DNA of 64,000 nt from Endobacter medicaginis (GCF_014192375.1 NZ_JACHXV010000004.1:62001-126000), one strand, 5' to 3'. Counted from the stretch's first letter, positions 28,086 to 40,650 are shown. The notes: generated by a model not told the origin, from the letters alone. Program-made: numbers and translations.

Positions 28086-28756
28086 GACGTGGTCTCCAGG
28101 CGCGCCGGCGCGGGTTTGTCGAGTGCCGGCGTCCAGCCCGGCGCGCGCAGGATCTGTCCGTCCATGCCGGAACCGGCGACGGGGTCGGCCATCACCAGCG
28201 TATCGGCCGGGTGGCGGGCATGCTGGACGGCGATGTCCTGCTTGCGGCTGGATACCCGCTCGCGCAGGGTGAGCACGATCGCACCGATCATCGCCACCAG
28301 CAGCACGATGCCGCAGGCCTGGAACAGGAAGATGTAGCGCGTGTAGATCACCAGCCCGAGTTCGGCACTGTTGGTCAGCCCCGACGCCGCCGGCGCGGCC
28401 GCCTCGACCGGGGCGATCTTCAGACCGGCCAGGGTCGCGACCAGCTCGGCGAACAGCACCAGACCCACTGCGGCCCCGATCGGGGCGTAGCGTTGCAGCC
28501 CCTCGCGCATCTGGTCGAAGCGGATGTCGAGCATCATCACCACGAACAGGAACAGCACCGCGACGGCGCCGACATAGACGATGACCAGGATCATCGCCAG
28601 GAACTCCGCGCCTGCGATCAGGAAGAGCCCCGCCGCGTTGAAGAAGGCGAGGATCAGGAACAGCACCGCATGCACGGGATTGCGCGCGGCAACCACCATG
28701 CCGGCGGAGGCGACCAGGATGGCGGCGAAGATGTAGAAGAAGGCGGTGACGATCAT
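28082..28756 (-). CDS. nuoJ: NADH-quinone oxidoreductase subunit J
   Basis: 224 residues from the ATG at 28756 ([22 protein letters not shown]); upstream in-frame starts would run into nuoI. Five membrane helices; [21 protein letters not shown] and [19 protein letters not shown] (the pi-bulge helix 3) are the family cores. The C-terminal 60 residues are a polar tail rich in Ala, Pro and Asp, longer than in E. coli. Confidence 0.95.
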   Translation of the reverse strand: MIVTAFFYIFAAILVASAGMVVAARNPVHAVLFLILAFFNAAGLFLIAGAEFLAMILVIVYVGAVAVLFLFVVMMLDIRFDQMREGLQRYAPIGAAVGLVLFAELVATLAGLKIAPVEAAAPAASGLTNSAELGLVIYTRYIFLFQACGIVLLVAMIGAIVLTLRERVSSRKQDIAVQHARHPADTLVMADPVAGSGMDGQILRAPGWTPALDKPAPARLETTS

Positions 28757-28769
28757 CTTTCTGCCGCCC

Positions 28770-29261
28770 TCAGCGATACGGGGCGTCGGCGGCGAGCCGC
28801 TGCGCAAGGGCCGACTCCCAGCGATCGCCGTTGGCGAGCAGTTTGGCCTTGTCGTACATCAGCTCCTCGCGGGTCTCGGTGGCGAACTCGTAGTTCGGCC
28901 CCTCGACGATCGCATCCACCGGGCAGGCTTCCTCGCACAGCCCGCAATAGATGCACTTGGTCATGTCGATATCGTAGCGCGTGGTGCGGCGCGAGCCGTC
29001 CGGACGCGGTTCGGCCTCGATGGTGATCGCTTCCGCAGGGCAGGTCGCCTCACACAGCTTGCAGGCGATGCAGCGTTCCTCGCCGTTGGGGTAGCGGCGC
29101 AGCGCGTGCTCGCCGCGGAAGCGCGGACTGAGCGGGCCCTTCTCCATCGGGTAGTTGATGGTCACCGACGGCTTGCGGAAGAAGTATTTGAGCGTGATGG
29201 ACAGGCCGCCGAGCAGCTCGGTCAGCAGGAAGGTCTTTCCCAATCGGGCGACGGCGCTCAT
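28770..29261 (-). CDS. nuoI: NADH-quinone oxidoreductase subunit I
   Basis: 163 residues. Two CxxCxxCxxxCP motifs ([12 protein letters not shown] and [12 protein letters not shown]) bind the N6a and N6b [4Fe-4S] clusters that pass electrons towards NuoB. The N-terminal amphipathic stretch ([16 protein letters not shown]) anchors it at the membrane. The start overlaps the nuoH stop (ATGA). Confidence 0.97.
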   Translation of the reverse strand: MSAVARLGKTFLLTELLGGLSITLKYFFRKPSVTINYPMEKGPLSPRFRGEHALRRYPNGEERCIACKLCEATCPAEAITIEAEPRPDGSRRTTRYDIDMTKCIYCGLCEEACPVDAIVEGPNYEFATETREELMYDKAKLLANGDRWESALAQRLAADAPYR

Positions 29262-30322
29262 TTCGTGTCTCCCGAGGCGATGGCGGGCGGCGTGTGTGCG
29301 AGGCCCGGGTTCTGCGGCAGCAGGCCGGTCGCCATCAGGAAGCCGGCGGTCAGCACCATCCAGGCCAGCGAGAACGGCAGGAACACCTTCCAGCCCAGCC
29401 GCATCAACTGGTCGTAGCGATAGCGCGGGAAGGTGCCGCGCACCCAGATGAACACGAACAGGATGCACAGGATCTTGGCGATCAGCCAGAGCGGACCGGG
29501 GATCCAGGTGAACGGCGCGATGTCGAACGGTGCGAGCCAGCCGCCGAGGAACAGGATCGCGGTGAGCGCGCTCATCAGGATCATGTTGGCGTACTCGCCC
29601 AGGAAGAACAGCCCGAACGACAGCGACGAGTATTCGACCATGAAGCCGGCGACCAGCTCGCTCTCGCCTTCGGGCAGGTCGAACGGGGCGCGGTTGGTCT
29701 CGGCCAGGGCGGAGATGAAGAACACGACGAACATCGGAAAAAGTGGGATGCAGAACCACACATGCCGCTGCGCGAGGATCACGTCGTTGAGGTTGAGGCT
29801 GCCCACGCAGAGCAGCACGCACACGATCACAAGGCCGATCGAGACCTCGTAGCTGACCATCTGGGCGGCCGAACGCAGGCCGCCGAGGAAGGCGTATTTG
29901 GAATTCGACGCCCAGCCGGCGATCAGGATGCCGTAGACGCCAAGCGAGCTGATCGCGAACAGATACAACGTGCCTACATTGAGGTCGGCCACCGCCCAGC
30001 CATTGTTGGTCGGGATCACCGCCCAGGCGATCATCGCCAGCGCGAAGGTCAGGATCGGGGCGATCAGGAACAGCGCGCGGTTGGCATCCGCCGGGATCAC
30101 CGTCTCCTTGGTGAGCATCTTGATCGCGTCGGCGAAGGGCTGCATCAGCCCGAACGGACCCGTCACGTTGGGGCCCTTGCGGATCTGGATCGCGGCCAGA
30201 ACCTTGCGCTCGCCATAGGTCAGATAGGCCACCCCCATCAGCAGCGGCACCAGCACGGCCAGCGCCTGAGCCAGGGTGAGGATCGTGAAACCGAGATCGG
30301 TGTTGAAGAAGAAATGCTGCAC
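29258..30322 (-). CDS. nuoH: NADH-quinone oxidoreductase subunit H
   Basis: 354 residues, eight to nine membrane helices. [40 protein letters not shown] and [19 protein letters not shown] (the quinone-cavity Glu cluster) are nearly invariant. It joins the membrane and peripheral arms and forms part of the quinone channel. Confidence 0.97.
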   Translation of the reverse strand: MQHFFFNTDLGFTILTLAQALAVLVPLLMGVAYLTYGERKVLAAIQIRKGPNVTGPFGLMQPFADAIKMLTKETVIPADANRALFLIAPILTFALAMIAWAVIPTNNGWAVADLNVGTLYLFAISSLGVYGILIAGWASNSKYAFLGGLRSAAQMVSYEVSIGLVIVCVLLCVGSLNLNDVILAQRHVWFCIPLFPMFVVFFISALAETNRAPFDLPEGESELVAGFMVEYSSLSFGLFFLGEYANMILMSALTAILFLGGWLAPFDIAPFTWIPGPLWLIAKILCILFVFIWVRGTFPRYRYDQLMRLGWKVFLPFSLAWMVLTAGFLMATGLLPQNPGLAHTPPAIASGDTK

Positions 30323-30328
30323 CGGGGC

Positions 30329-32386
30329 TTACTCCGCCGCTTCCAGAGCGGGTTTCGGCCCCAGCAATGCCGCACATTCGGCCATGGTCGGGCTCGCACG
30401 CGAAATCGGGTTGGTCAGGTAGTAATCGGTCGGTGTCGGACGCAGCGGCGTCGCATCGAGCGGCCCGGGGGCGACAGGCGCGGTGGTGTCGCTCATTCCG
30501 AAGCGCGGCAGTCCGGCACGGCCGAAGGAGGGGTGGTCCGCCTCCAGCTTCGCCCGCAGCGCCTCGAGCGTGTCGAACGGCAGGGTGACGTTCAGCACCG
30601 CCGACAGGGCGCGCAGGATGCGCCAGTCCTCGCGCGCCTCGCCGGGCGGGAAAATGGCCCGGAAGCCGCGCTGCACGCGACCTTCAGTGTTCACCCAGGT
30701 GCCGTCCTTCTCGACATAGGCCGCACCCGGCAGGATCAGGTCGGCACGCGCCGCACCGCGGTCGCCGTGATGGCCGAGATAGACCACGAAGGTCTCGGGC
30801 GGGATCGCGGCGGCGTCGATCTCGTCCGCGCCCAGCAGGAACAGTACCTCGACACCGCCGGCCAGCATCGCCGCCGTCCCCTGCCCGCCCGGTCCGGGCA
30901 GGAAGCCCATGTCCAGCCCGGCGACGCGGGAGGCGGCGGTCTGCAGCACGTTGAAACCGTTCCACTCCGGCGTGAGCGCGCCGATCTCGTTTGCCAGCCC
31001 CCAGGCACGGGCAAGGATGGCCGCACCGTCGGGGCGCGCGAGCGTGGCCGCACCGACGATCACCATCGGCTTCTTCGCCGCCCGGAACGCCTCGGCGAAC
31101 CCCGCTTCCGCCTGGTCCAGCCAGCCATCGGCGATGGTCTCGCCGAGCGAGGTCACCGCATAGGTCTGGTCCACCGCGCCAGGAACGCCGAACTGGCCGA
31201 CCGGGAACGGACCGCCGAGCCAGCGGCGACGGATACGGGCGTTGAGCACCGGCGCCTCATGGCGCGGCCAGCTGCCGACCAGCAGCAGCGCATCGGCCTC
31301 GTCGATGCCGGCGATGCCGGAGCCGAAAGTGTAGAACTCGCGGCGCGAGACATCGTAGGTCGCGCCGTCCTGACGGCAGTCGAGGTTGGTTGACCCCAGC
31401 GCGCCGAGCAATTCCTTGAGCGCGAACAGGCTCTCCGCATCGCACAGATCGCCGGCGATGGCGCCGATCCTGTCGCCCGCGACGCCGGCGAGACGACGGC
31501 CCAGCGAGATGAACGCCTCTTCCCAACTTGCCTTGTGCAGCTTGCCATGCACCCGCACCCAGGGAGAGTCGAGACGGCGGCGGCGCAGCCCGTCGACCGT
31601 GTGACGGCCCTTGTCGGACAGCCACTCCTCGTTCACCTCGTCATTGACCCGCGGCAGGATGCGCAGCACCTCCGCGCCGCGCGCATCGACGCGGATATTG
31701 GTGCCCAGGCCATCCACCACGTCGATCGCGTCGGTCTTCTTGAGCTCCCAGGGACGCGCGGTGAACGCGTAGGGCTTGGAGGTCAGCGCGCCGACCGGGC
31801 AGATATCGACCAGATTGCCCGACAGCTCGGAGGTCAGCGCGCGCTCGACATAGGTGCCGATCTCCATGTTCTCGCCGCGCGAGGTCGCCCCCAGCTCCGG
31901 CACGCCCGCCACCTCGGTCGCGAACCGCACACAGCGCGTGCACTGGATGCAGCGCGTCATCACCGTCTTGACGATGGGGCCGAGATACTTGTCCTTCACC
32001 GCGCGCTTGTTCTCGGCATAGCGCGACGTATCGGCGCCGTAACCGAACGCCTGGTCCTGAAGGTCGCATTCGCCGCCCTGGTCGCAGATCGGGCAGTCGA
32101 GCGGGTGGTTGATGAGCAGGAACTCCATCACCGCCCGGCGCGCGCGACGCACCACCTCGGTGTCGGTGCGCACCACCATCCCTTCCGCCACCGGATAGGA
32201 GCACGACGCGATCAGCTTCGGCGCGCGCTCGACGGCGACGAGGCACATGCGGCAGTTGCCGGCGACCGAGAGGCGCTCATGATAGCAGAAGCGCGGGATC
32301 TCGCGCCCCGCCACCTCGCACGCCTGCAGCACGGAGGTATCGCGCGGAACATCCACCGCGATGCCGTCGATCGTGACCTTCACCAT
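30329..32386 (-). CDS. nuoG: NADH-quinone oxidoreductase subunit G
   Basis: 685 residues. An N-terminal ferredoxin-like domain supplies the [2Fe-2S] cysteines ([20 protein letters not shown]), then the [18 protein letters not shown] region (N5, with its His ligand) and the [11 protein letters not shown] region (N4). The rest is a molybdopterin-oxidoreductase-like domain without a functional cofactor site. It carries electrons within the peripheral arm. It ends 6 nt before nuoH. Confidence 0.96.
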   Translation of the reverse strand: MVKVTIDGIAVDVPRDTSVLQACEVAGREIPRFCYHERLSVAGNCRMCLVAVERAPKLIASCSYPVAEGMVVRTDTEVVRRARRAVMEFLLINHPLDCPICDQGGECDLQDQAFGYGADTSRYAENKRAVKDKYLGPIVKTVMTRCIQCTRCVRFATEVAGVPELGATSRGENMEIGTYVERALTSELSGNLVDICPVGALTSKPYAFTARPWELKKTDAIDVVDGLGTNIRVDARGAEVLRILPRVNDEVNEEWLSDKGRHTVDGLRRRRLDSPWVRVHGKLHKASWEEAFISLGRRLAGVAGDRIGAIAGDLCDAESLFALKELLGALGSTNLDCRQDGATYDVSRREFYTFGSGIAGIDEADALLLVGSWPRHEAPVLNARIRRRWLGGPFPVGQFGVPGAVDQTYAVTSLGETIADGWLDQAEAGFAEAFRAAKKPMVIVGAATLARPDGAAILARAWGLANEIGALTPEWNGFNVLQTAASRVAGLDMGFLPGPGGQGTAAMLAGGVEVLFLLGADEIDAAAIPPETFVVYLGHHGDRGAARADLILPGAAYVEKDGTWVNTEGRVQRGFRAIFPPGEAREDWRILRALSAVLNVTLPFDTLEALRAKLEADHPSFGRAGLPRFGMSDTTAPVAPGPLDATPLRPTPTDYYLTNPISRASPTMAECAALLGPKPALEAAE

Positions 32387-32392
32387 CGCCGT

Positions 32393-33724
<1,332 letters not shown>

Positions 33725-33725
33725 G

Positions 33726-34478
33726 TCAGGACCCCTTCCCTGCCTGCGGCGCCGGTTCGGTCGGATTGTGGTCGTTGGGCCGCTTCGACAGCGGCCGCTC
33801 CGACGCACCCGGCTCGGAAGTCGGTTCCGTCGCCTGCGCCTCGGTCTCCTCGGTCAGCGTCGTGCGCCCGCCGACCGGCGAACTCGCCTGTCGGCCGATC
33901 ATCGAGCCCGGCGCCGGCGGCTCGCCACGACGCAACGCCTCGATGAGCTCCAGCGTGTTCGCGCCGTCCAGATCCTCATAGTAGTCGACATTGACCTGGA
34001 TCACCGGTGCGTTGGCGCAGGCGCCCAGGCACTCAACCTCGCTCATGGTGAACAGTCCGTCCGCGCTGGTCTCGCCCCAGTGATGGATCCCCGTCGCCTC
34101 GCGACAGGATTTCACCACAGCGTCGGAATCACGCAGCCAGCACGGTGTGGTCGTGCAGACCTGCAGATGCCAACGACCGACCGGCTTGAGATTGAACATC
34201 AGGTAGAAGGTGGCGACCTCATAGACTCGGATCGGCGCCATGCCGAGACGGGCGGCGACCACGTCCATCGCCACCTTCGGTACCCAGGCGCTGCCGGTGG
34301 TGCGCCCCATCTGGAACTGCACCACCCACAGCAGCGGGATCACGCCGGAGGCCTGCTTCTCGGCCGGATAACGGGCGAGAATCCTGCTGATCTCGGCCTC
34401 GCTCTCGGCATCGAAGGCAAAGGCGGCGGGCTGGAACGGCTCGGCGCCGGGCGGGAATGAGGGAGGGAGTGCGTCCAT
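33726..34478 (-). CDS. nuoE: NADH-quinone oxidoreductase subunit E
   Basis: 250 residues. The thioredoxin-like domain carries the [2Fe-2S] cysteines in [12 protein letters not shown] and [10 protein letters not shown] (N1a cluster). A C-terminal extension of about 60 residues after [10 protein letters not shown] is rich in Thr, Glu and Pro and is not part of the fold; such tails occur in other alphaproteobacterial NuoE. It pairs with NuoF. Confidence 0.95.
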   Translation of the reverse strand: MDALPPSFPPGAEPFQPAAFAFDAESEAEISRILARYPAEKQASGVIPLLWVVQFQMGRTTGSAWVPKVAMDVVAARLGMAPIRVYEVATFYLMFNLKPVGRWHLQVCTTTPCWLRDSDAVVKSCREATGIHHWGETSADGLFTMSEVECLGACANAPVIQVNVDYYEDLDGANTLELIEALRRGEPPAPGSMIGRQASSPVGGRTTLTEETEAQATEPTSEPGASERPLSKRPNDHNPTEPAPQAGKGS

Positions 34479-34481
34479 GAC

Positions 34482-35753
34482 CTACCTGTCCACCTCGCCG
34501 AACACGAGGTCCAGCGAGCCGATGATCGACACCGCATCGGCCAGCATGTGGCGGTGCGCGAGAACGTCCATCGCCTGAAGATGCGCAAAGCCGGTCGGCC
34601 GGATCTTGCAGCGATAGGGTTTGTTGGAACCGTCGGCGACCAGATAGACGCCGAACTCGCCCTTGGGGCTTTCCACCGTGGTGTACGTCGCACCCGCCGG
34701 CACGTGATAGCCCTCGGTGTAGAGCTTGAAATGATGGATCAGCGCTTCCATCGAGCGCTTCATCTCGCGCCTGGGTGGGGGCGTGATCTTGTGATCGACC
34801 ACCTTGACCGGGCCCGGCCTGATCTTGTCGCAGGCCTGCTGGATGATGCGCAGGCTCTCGCGCATCTCGGCGACTCGCACCAGATAGCGGTCATAGCAGT
34901 CGCCATTGCGCCCGACGGGAATCTTGAAGTCCACCTCGGCGTATTTGTCATAGGGCTGCGAGCGGCGCAGATCCCACGGCACGCCCGACCCGCGCAGGCA
35001 CGGCCCGGAGAAACCCCAGGCCATCGCCTGCTCGGCGGAGAACGTGCCAATGCCGACGGTGCGCTGCTTCCAGATCCGGTTCTCGGTCAGCAGGCCTTCC
35101 ATGTCGTCGAGGAAGGTCGGAAACGTCGTCGTCCAGCTCTGGATCTTCTCGATCAGGCCATCCGGAAGGTCGCGCGCCACACCGCCGGGACGGAAATAGT
35201 TCGCATGCAGACGCGCGCCGGACGCCGCCTCGTAGAACTCCATCAGGATCTCGCGTTCCTCATAGCCCCACAGCGAAGGCGTGAGCCCGCCGCAATCGAG
35301 CGCGAAGGAGGTGACGTTGAGGATGTGGTTCAGGATTCGCGTGATCTCGGCGAACATCACCCGGATCCACTGCGCGCGCTCAGGTGCGGTCACGCCAAGC
35401 AACTTCTCGACGGCGAGCGCGAAGGCATGCTCCTCGCACATCGGCGAGACGTAATCGAGCCGGTCGAAATACGGCAGCGCCTTCATGTAGGTCTTGTATT
35501 CGATCAGCTTCTCGGTGCCGCGATGCAGCAGTCCGACATGCGGATCGGCGCGCGCGACCACCTCCCCATCCATCTCCAGCACCATGCGCAGCACGCCGTG
35601 GGCGGCCGGGTGCTGGGGGCCGAAATTCATCGCATGGGAATCGATCTCGACCGTGCGCAGCGCACGCTCCTCGACCGCGGCCTCGGGCAGCAGCGCCTCG
35701 GGGATGTCGGCGAGATCGAGCGAAGCCTCGGTGGGCGCCTTGTACTCGCTCAT
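34482..35753 (-). CDS. nuoD: NADH-quinone oxidoreductase subunit D
   Basis: 423 residues. [23 protein letters not shown] contains the quinone-site His, followed by [18 protein letters not shown] and a C-terminal [16 protein letters not shown]. It is the 49-kDa-type subunit that lines the quinone pocket with NuoB. About 30 extra N-terminal residues precede the core. The start overlaps the nuoC stop (ATGA). Confidence 0.97.
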   Translation of the reverse strand: MSEYKAPTEASLDLADIPEALLPEAAVEERALRTVEIDSHAMNFGPQHPAAHGVLRMVLEMDGEVVARADPHVGLLHRGTEKLIEYKTYMKALPYFDRLDYVSPMCEEHAFALAVEKLLGVTAPERAQWIRVMFAEITRILNHILNVTSFALDCGGLTPSLWGYEEREILMEFYEAASGARLHANYFRPGGVARDLPDGLIEKIQSWTTTFPTFLDDMEGLLTENRIWKQRTVGIGTFSAEQAMAWGFSGPCLRGSGVPWDLRRSQPYDKYAEVDFKIPVGRNGDCYDRYLVRVAEMRESLRIIQQACDKIRPGPVKVVDHKITPPPRREMKRSMEALIHHFKLYTEGYHVPAGATYTTVESPKGEFGVYLVADGSNKPYRCKIRPTGFAHLQAMDVLAHRHMLADAVSIIGSLDLVFGEVDR

Positions 35754-36430
35754 CGTGCGGCCTCCGGCGGCACCCGGTATTCGGGCCCCTGCCGCGTTTC
35801 ATGCACCTTCTCGTCGCCAGGCAGGGTGAGCACCCCTTCCCACGGCGATTCGAAATCGAAATTGCGGAAATCCTGGGTCAGCGACACCGGCTCGTAGATG
35901 CAGGCGCGGCGGTCCGCGTCGTAGCGCATCTCGACATGGCCGGTGAGCGGGAAGTCCTTGCGCAGCGGATGCCCCTCGAACCCATAATCGGTGAGGATAC
36001 GGCGCAGGTCGGGCTGGCCGGAGAACACCACGCCGAACAGGTCGTAGCATTCGCGCTCCCACCAGGTCGCGCAGGGCCAGATGCGGTGCACGGACGGCAC
36101 CGGCTGCGTCTCGTCGGTGGTGGTGATGACGCGGATGCGGTTGTTGTGGGTCAGCGACAGCAGATTGTAGACGACCTCGAAGCGCTCTCGTCGCGCCGGG
36201 AAATCCACCCCGCACAGATCCATCATCTGCTCGAAGCGGAAACCCGGATCGTCGCGCAGACGCAGCATCAGATCGAGCAGCCGGTCGCGACGAACGCGCA
36301 GCACGAGCTCGCCCTTCTCGATGCCGACCGAGTCGAGCCCGGTGAAGGTGGTGGTGAAGCGGACCGCCAGCACGCCCAGACGGGCAGCGGTACGATCGGC
36401 CGGGAGGGAGACATAGGCGGCGTCAGTCAC
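35750..36430 (-). CDS. nuoC: NADH-quinone oxidoreductase subunit C
   Basis: 226 residues from the GTG at 36430, which overlaps the nuoB stop by 8 nt. [42 protein letters not shown] is the 30-kDa subunit signature. It is a separate gene here, not fused to nuoD as in E. coli. Structural subunit of the connecting part of complex I. Confidence 0.95.
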   Translation of the reverse strand: MTDAAYVSLPADRTAARLGVLAVRFTTTFTGLDSVGIEKGELVLRVRRDRLLDLMLRLRDDPGFRFEQMMDLCGVDFPARRERFEVVYNLLSLTHNNRIRVITTTDETQPVPSVHRIWPCATWWERECYDLFGVVFSGQPDLRRILTDYGFEGHPLRKDFPLTGHVEMRYDADRRACIYEPVSLTQDFRNFDFESPWEGVLTLPGDEKVHETRQGPEYRVPPEAAR

Positions 36431-36989
36431 GCAGGATGGTCCCGGTGCGGCGGATCTTCTTCTGCAACTGCATGATCCCGTAAACCAGCGCCTCGGCGGT
36501 CGGCGGACAGCCCGGCACATAGACATCGACCGGCACCACACGGTCGCAACCGCGTACCACCGAATAGGAATAATGGTAGTAGCCGCCGCCGTTGGCACAG
36601 CTGCCCATCGAGATCACCCAGCGCGGCTCGGCCATCTGGTCGTAGACCCGGCGCAAGGCGGGCGCCATCTTGTTGGTCAGCGTGCCGGCGACGATCATCA
36701 CGTCGCTCTGCCGCGGCGAGGCGCGCGGAATGATGCCGAACCGATCGAGATCGTAGCGCGGCATGTAGGCGTGGATCATCTCCACTGCACAGCAGGCCAG
36801 CCCGAAGGTCATCGGCCACAGCGAGCCGGTACGCGCCCAGTTCACCACCCGGTCGAGATTGGCGACCACGAAACCCTTGTCGGCCATCTCGCCGGTGATG
36901 CCGCGCACCACGGCTTCCTGTTCCGGACCCGGCGGCAGCGCCTCGCGGTTCCAGACCAGATCGTTGCTGCCCGTCGTCGTGACGCTCAT
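36423..36989 (-). CDS. nuoB: NADH-quinone oxidoreductase subunit B
   Basis: 188 residues from ATG 36989 ([13 protein letters not shown]), 5 nt after nuoA and preceded by [36 protein letters not shown] and [13 protein letters not shown] hold the four cysteines of cluster N2, the last cluster before quinone. Confidence 0.97.
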   Translation of the reverse strand: MSVTTTGSNDLVWNREALPPGPEQEAVVRGITGEMADKGFVVANLDRVVNWARTGSLWPMTFGLACCAVEMIHAYMPRYDLDRFGIIPRASPRQSDVMIVAGTLTNKMAPALRRVYDQMAEPRWVISMGSCANGGGYYHYSYSVVRGCDRVVPVDVYVPGCPPTAEALVYGIMQLQKKIRRTGTILRD

Positions 36990-36994
36990 CGCGC

Positions 36995-37360
36995 TCACTC
37001 CCACTCCAGCGCGCCCTTGCGCCACTCATAGATGAACCCGACCGTCAGCACGCCGAGGAACCCGAGCATCGACAGGAAGCCGAACATCCCGATCCGCGAC
37101 AGGCTGACCGCCCAGGGAAACAGGAATGCGACCTCGAGATCGAAGATGATGAACAGGATCGACACCAGATAGAACCGCACGTCGAAGCGTCGACGCGAAT
37201 CGTCGAATGCCTCGAAGCCGCATTCATAAGCGCTCAGCTTCTCGGGATAGGGCTTCTGCTTGCCCGCCAGCAGCGAGCCGCCGACCATCGCGAGCGCGAT
37301 CACGAAGGCGATCACGACGAACACCAGAACCGGGAAATAGTCGTTGATGACCGGTGCCAA
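36995..37360 (-). CDS. nuoA: NADH-quinone oxidoreductase subunit A
   Basis: 121 residues from the TTG at 37360, preceded by GGGGA; this gives the normal family length and N-terminus ([18 protein letters not shown]). Three membrane helices; [43 protein letters not shown] is the diagnostic stretch. First gene of the complex I operon. Confidence 0.95.
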   Translation of the reverse strand: MAPVINDYFPVLVFVVIAFVIALAMVGGSLLAGKQKPYPEKLSAYECGFEAFDDSRRRFDVRFYLVSILFIIFDLEVAFLFPWAVSLSRIGMFGFLSMLGFLGVLTVGFIYEWRKGALEWE

Positions 37361-37563
37361 TGTCTGTCCCCTTCGTCTGTGGGCGACCCTCGGCAGCCTG
37401 TCCGGCGGCGTCGGGCGCACGCAGGGCGAGGCCGCCGCTCGGGGCGGCATACCTCGCTCGTTGCGGCGACCCTAGCCCCAATGCGCGGCGCCCGCCAGTG
37501 TGCAGCGCAGCAAGATTACGGGTTTTTGACGACGCGATTGCGTCGAAAGCGAGACAACGCGTC

Positions 37564-37579
37564 TGAACGAACTCGTTCA
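37564..37579. promoter_or_regulatory. 16-bp palindrome upstream of nuoA
   Basis: TGAACGA-AC-TCGTTCA, two perfect 7-bp arms, about 205 nt upstream of the nuoA start in the 280-nt gap between nuoA and tRNA-Asp. Its size suits a regulator operator for the nuo operon; no regulator is known. Confidence 0.3.
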
Positions 37580-37640
37580 AACGCCTGTGTTTGAGACAGA
37601 TTGTGCGGAGCGCCGTGCATGCCGGATGCGGCACGCACCA

Positions 37641-37717
<77 letters not shown>

Positions 37718-37832
37718 GTGGTGTGGAGCGCTGTCTAATGGCCCGACCCGGGGGCGTCAAGGCGGGTTTTTCATCGAATGCAGCGCATGTCGGCTTACGG
37801 CGTTGAGCCGGCACCAGCCCCGGACGATTTCA

Positions 37833-38332
37833 ATGCTGAACACCTTGCGATTCCTGCTGTCGGCGCCATGCGTCGCCTGGTTCGCGCTCGCCGCACCGGC
37901 GATGGCATCACCCGGCAACGGCCATTCCTCAGCCTCGATACTTGGCTGCATGACCATTTCAAGCGTCAGGCACCGTCCGCCTACCGTGTCAGCGAGGTCA
38001 GGCTGCAGGACGGCGGTGGATCACAGATGCTCGTCCTTCTCGAAGATCCGTCCTTCTGCGGATCGGGCGGCTGCACGTTGCTGGTTCTCGACCGTGAATC
38101 AGTCGGCATGCGGCTGGTATCGCAAATCACCCTCGCCCGCCCGCCGATCCGGGTGCTACCGACACGCCATCATGACTGGCACGACCTGGGTGTGCTGGTT
38201 TGCGGCGGCGGCATCCGCGTCTGCTACGAGGCGAGACTTCCCTTTGATGGTCACAGTTATGCGACCAACCCCACCATGCCACCCGCCGAACCCCTGAGGA
38301 CGAATACGGGAGTCGCGGTTTTCGACCGGTAA
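37833..38332 (+). pseudogene. Exported hypothetical protein with an apparent frameshift
   Basis: A clear signal peptide (MLNTLRFLLSAPCVAWFALA, cleavage near AMA) starts at ATG 37833, but the protein-like continuation (FLSLDTWLHDHFKRQ, VLLEDPSFCGSGGCTLLVLD, GVLVCGGGIRVCYEA, ending at 38332) lies in another frame. The frames cross somewhere in about 37895-37935, so a one- or two-base indel is likely. The mature part has several Cys and no recognised domain. It could be a decayed gene, a sequence error or programmed frameshifting; alternatively an unspliced start at 37778 gives 184 residues without a signal peptide. Confidence 0.6.
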
Positions 38333-38364
38333 CGGCAGGCTCGCCGATATCCGCTGCCGAAAGC

Positions 38365-38679
38365 TCAGCGGCGGGCGCGGCGACCGCTGGAGACGGTCCA
38401 GGCTAGGGTTGCGGCAAGCGCACCGGCCATGGCGGGCAGCAGCCAGGCGGGGCGGACCAGGATCGGTCCGATCAGCCCGGTCCACAGCGCACCGCCGGCG
38501 TGGCGTTGCAGCCAGGCATGCAGGGACGGGTCGAGCATCAGAAGCCACTGGCCGAGGTCGATGCCTTCCGGGGCGAGCAGCGAGATCACTGCGGAAAGGC
38601 CGAAGCACAGCGCGCTGGCGATCCCGGCAATGCGGGCGGTCCGGTCGCGACGGTGCCTCGGCGATGCGCGCCCGTTCAT
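38365..38679 (-). CDS. Small two-helix membrane protein coupled to msrP
   Basis: 104 residues; a basic N-terminus, then hydrophobic segments IAGIASALCFGLSAVISLLA and PAWLLPAMAGALAATLAWTV, with a basic tail. The start overlaps the msrP stop (ATGA). MsrP is normally encoded with the haem membrane protein MsrQ; this protein is half that size and shows no resemblance to it, so it is either an unrelated partner or a passenger. No family is recognised. Confidence 0.7.
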   Translation of the reverse strand: MNGRASPRHRRDRTARIAGIASALCFGLSAVISLLAPEGIDLGQWLLMLDPSLHAWLQRHAGGALWTGLIGPILVRPAWLLPAMAGALAATLAWTVSSGRRARR

Positions 38680-39602
38680 CGAAACAGCACCTGCGGCGAC
38701 ATCTGCGCGAACGCGCCGCCCTTGTAGAGACCAGCCACCCACTCGCCATAGCCGTTGAAGATCTGCGTGGGCACGCGTTCATCGGAGCCGAGCAGGCGTT
38801 CTGAGGATTGCGTCCAGCGCGGATGCGGCACGTCGGGGTTCACATTGGCCCAGAATCCGTACTCGTTCGGGCCGAGCGACTGCCAGAAGGTCTCGGGCTG
38901 GCGGTCGGTGAAGGTGATGCGCGTGAGGGATTTCGCGGATTTGAAGCCGTATTTCCATGGTAGCAGCAGCCGGATCGGCGCACCGTCCTGCTTCATCAGC
39001 GGACCGCCATACATACCGGTGGCAAGGAAGGCGAGGTCGTTGGTGGCCTCGGCGAGCGTGACCCCCTCGCGATAGGGCCACGGGTAGAGCGGGCTGGAGA
39101 TCCCCGGCATCGACTCCTGCTCGGCGGAGGTGAAGCGCAGATATCGCGCCTGGGGCTTCGGCGAGACCTTCGCCACCAGGGCGGCGAGCGGAAAGCCGGT
39201 CCAGGGCACGGTCATCGCCCAGGCCTCGACGCAGCGATGACGCAGGGTCCGCTGCTCCACCGGCATCATCTTCGCCAGCTGGTCGGGGTCGAGGGTGAGC
39301 GGGTGATCGACGAGGCCGTCGATGCTCAGCGTCCAGGGCGTGGTCTTCAGCGCCTGGGCGGCGTCGGCGATGTCCTTGTCCTCACCGAACTCGTAGAAAT
39401 TGTTGTAGCTGGTGACGGCGGATTTGGGCGTCACGCCGCGACCGGGCGGATAGTCGCGCGCATGGGCGGGCGCGGCGAGGCCCAGGGCGAGCCCGCCGCC
39501 GATCAGGCCCCGGCGGCCAAGGGTGCCGCGCCGGCGCACCACTGCCTCCGGCGTGGCCCGGTGCTCCGCGATCTCCCAGGCACGGGGGATACGGATCAGC
39601 AT
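38676..39602 (-). CDS. msrP: Protein-methionine-sulfoxide reductase catalytic subunit MsrP
   Basis: 308 residues. A twin-arginine-type signal (RRGLIGGGLALGLAAPAHA, about residues 30-48) suggests folded export with its molybdenum cofactor. RHRCVEAWAM contains the Mo-coordinating Cys (residue 124), and LLLPWKYGFKSAKSLTRI and GFWANVNP are family motifs. It repairs oxidised methionines in periplasmic proteins. The usual electron donor gene msrQ is not adjacent. Confidence 0.93.
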   Translation of the reverse strand: MLIRIPRAWEIAEHRATPEAVVRRRGTLGRRGLIGGGLALGLAAPAHARDYPPGRGVTPKSAVTSYNNFYEFGEDKDIADAAQALKTTPWTLSIDGLVDHPLTLDPDQLAKMMPVEQRTLRHRCVEAWAMTVPWTGFPLAALVAKVSPKPQARYLRFTSAEQESMPGISSPLYPWPYREGVTLAEATNDLAFLATGMYGGPLMKQDGAPIRLLLPWKYGFKSAKSLTRITFTDRQPETFWQSLGPNEYGFWANVNPDVPHPRWTQSSERLLGSDERVPTQIFNGYGEWVAGLYKGGAFAQMSPQVLFR

Positions 39603-39612
39603 CGGCTGTGGG

Positions 39613-40650
39613 TCAGAACTTCGCCGACAGCGCGAGCGAGCCGAAATTGAACAGGCCCGCCTTCTGGCCGCGGAACTCCTGCGTCTGCCAGGTCTGGGTG
39701 TAGGAGAGGCGTACGCCGTGGTAGAGCAGGGCCAGGCCGGCCTGCATCTCGCCCACGTCCCAGATCTTCGAGGGGCGCGCATAATCCGTGGTCGAGCCGT
39801 CGAGCAGCGCGTCATAGCCCACCGCCTGGCCGTCCACGCCGGCGAAGGCATACCAGGCGAAGGTGCGGGTGTTGCGGTAGGCATCGCCGCCGGACAGGCC
39901 GGGGCTGATGCGCGACACACCGAAATCGCTGTCCAGCCCGTGGCCGATGCGCAGGGTGGAACCGAGCATCACCGAATCGCGCAGGTTGCCGATCTCGGCA
40001 CTGACCGCCGGCAGCACGTCGACGCCGATGCCGTAGGCGCCGATCACCGGCAGGCGCCAGGTGCGCGAGGCGTCGACCTGGAAGATCGGCTGGTTGGAGC
40101 GCTGGGTGTCCCAGCCGCGGTTCTCGGTGTCGCCGATGATGTCGTGGAAGCCGTTCTGCACCTGCCGGCCGAGCGCCCACGGACCAAGTACACCGGCCTG
40201 GATGCCGAAGGTGGAGCGTGACAGCGCGGTGTCGTTGATCAGCGTCGCGGTGCCGATCAGCACGCCGGCATAGGGGCGCGAGCGGGTCGGCGGCAGGGCG
40301 ATCTGGGTGTTGTCGGGCGTGTAGATCGACTGCTGCAGGCCGAGCGCGATGCGCTGGCGACCTTGTCCCATCACCACATGGCCGAGATTGTCGAGTCCGG
40401 CAGGCAGGATGTCCTCGGGCGAGGTCCAGCCCAGCCGCAGGCCGGAGGTGTAGTAGCGGTCGGAGGTGCCCTTCTGGGTCGAGACGGCGTCGTTCTCGCC
40501 CTGGATCGTGTAGATGCCATAGGGGTCGGGGCTGGCGAGGCTGACGGTCTGGGCGTGGGCGGCGATCGGCGCCGCGGTAGCCAGCGTCGCGGCGAGGGCC
40601 GCCTGGCGGAAAGGGGCACGGCCGAAGCCACTTGCGAATCTGGTGGTCAT
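39613..40650 (-). CDS. LpxR-like lipid A deacylase (DUF2219 family)
   Basis: 345 residues with a signal peptide (AALAATLATAAPIAAHAQ). GENDAVS, DRYYTSGLRLGW and SRPYAGVLIG match the LpxR outer-membrane beta-barrel, which removes the 3'-acyloxyacyl chain of lipid A in a Ca2+-dependent way; the C-terminus ends in Phe as outer-membrane barrels do. It lies 10 nt upstream of msrP on the same strand, so may be co-transcribed. Activity in this organism is inferred from the family only. Confidence 0.82.
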   Translation of the reverse strand: MTTRFASGFGRAPFRQAALAATLATAAPIAAHAQTVSLASPDPYGIYTIQGENDAVSTQKGTSDRYYTSGLRLGWTSPEDILPAGLDNLGHVVMGQGRQRIALGLQQSIYTPDNTQIALPPTRSRPYAGVLIGTATLINDTALSRSTFGIQAGVLGPWALGRQVQNGFHDIIGDTENRGWDTQRSNQPIFQVDASRTWRLPVIGAYGIGVDVLPAVSAEIGNLRDSVMLGSTLRIGHGLDSDFGVSRISPGLSGGDAYRNTRTFAWYAFAGVDGQAVGYDALLDGSTTDYARPSKIWDVGEMQAGLALLYHGVRLSYTQTWQTQEFRGQKAGLFNFGSLALSAKF

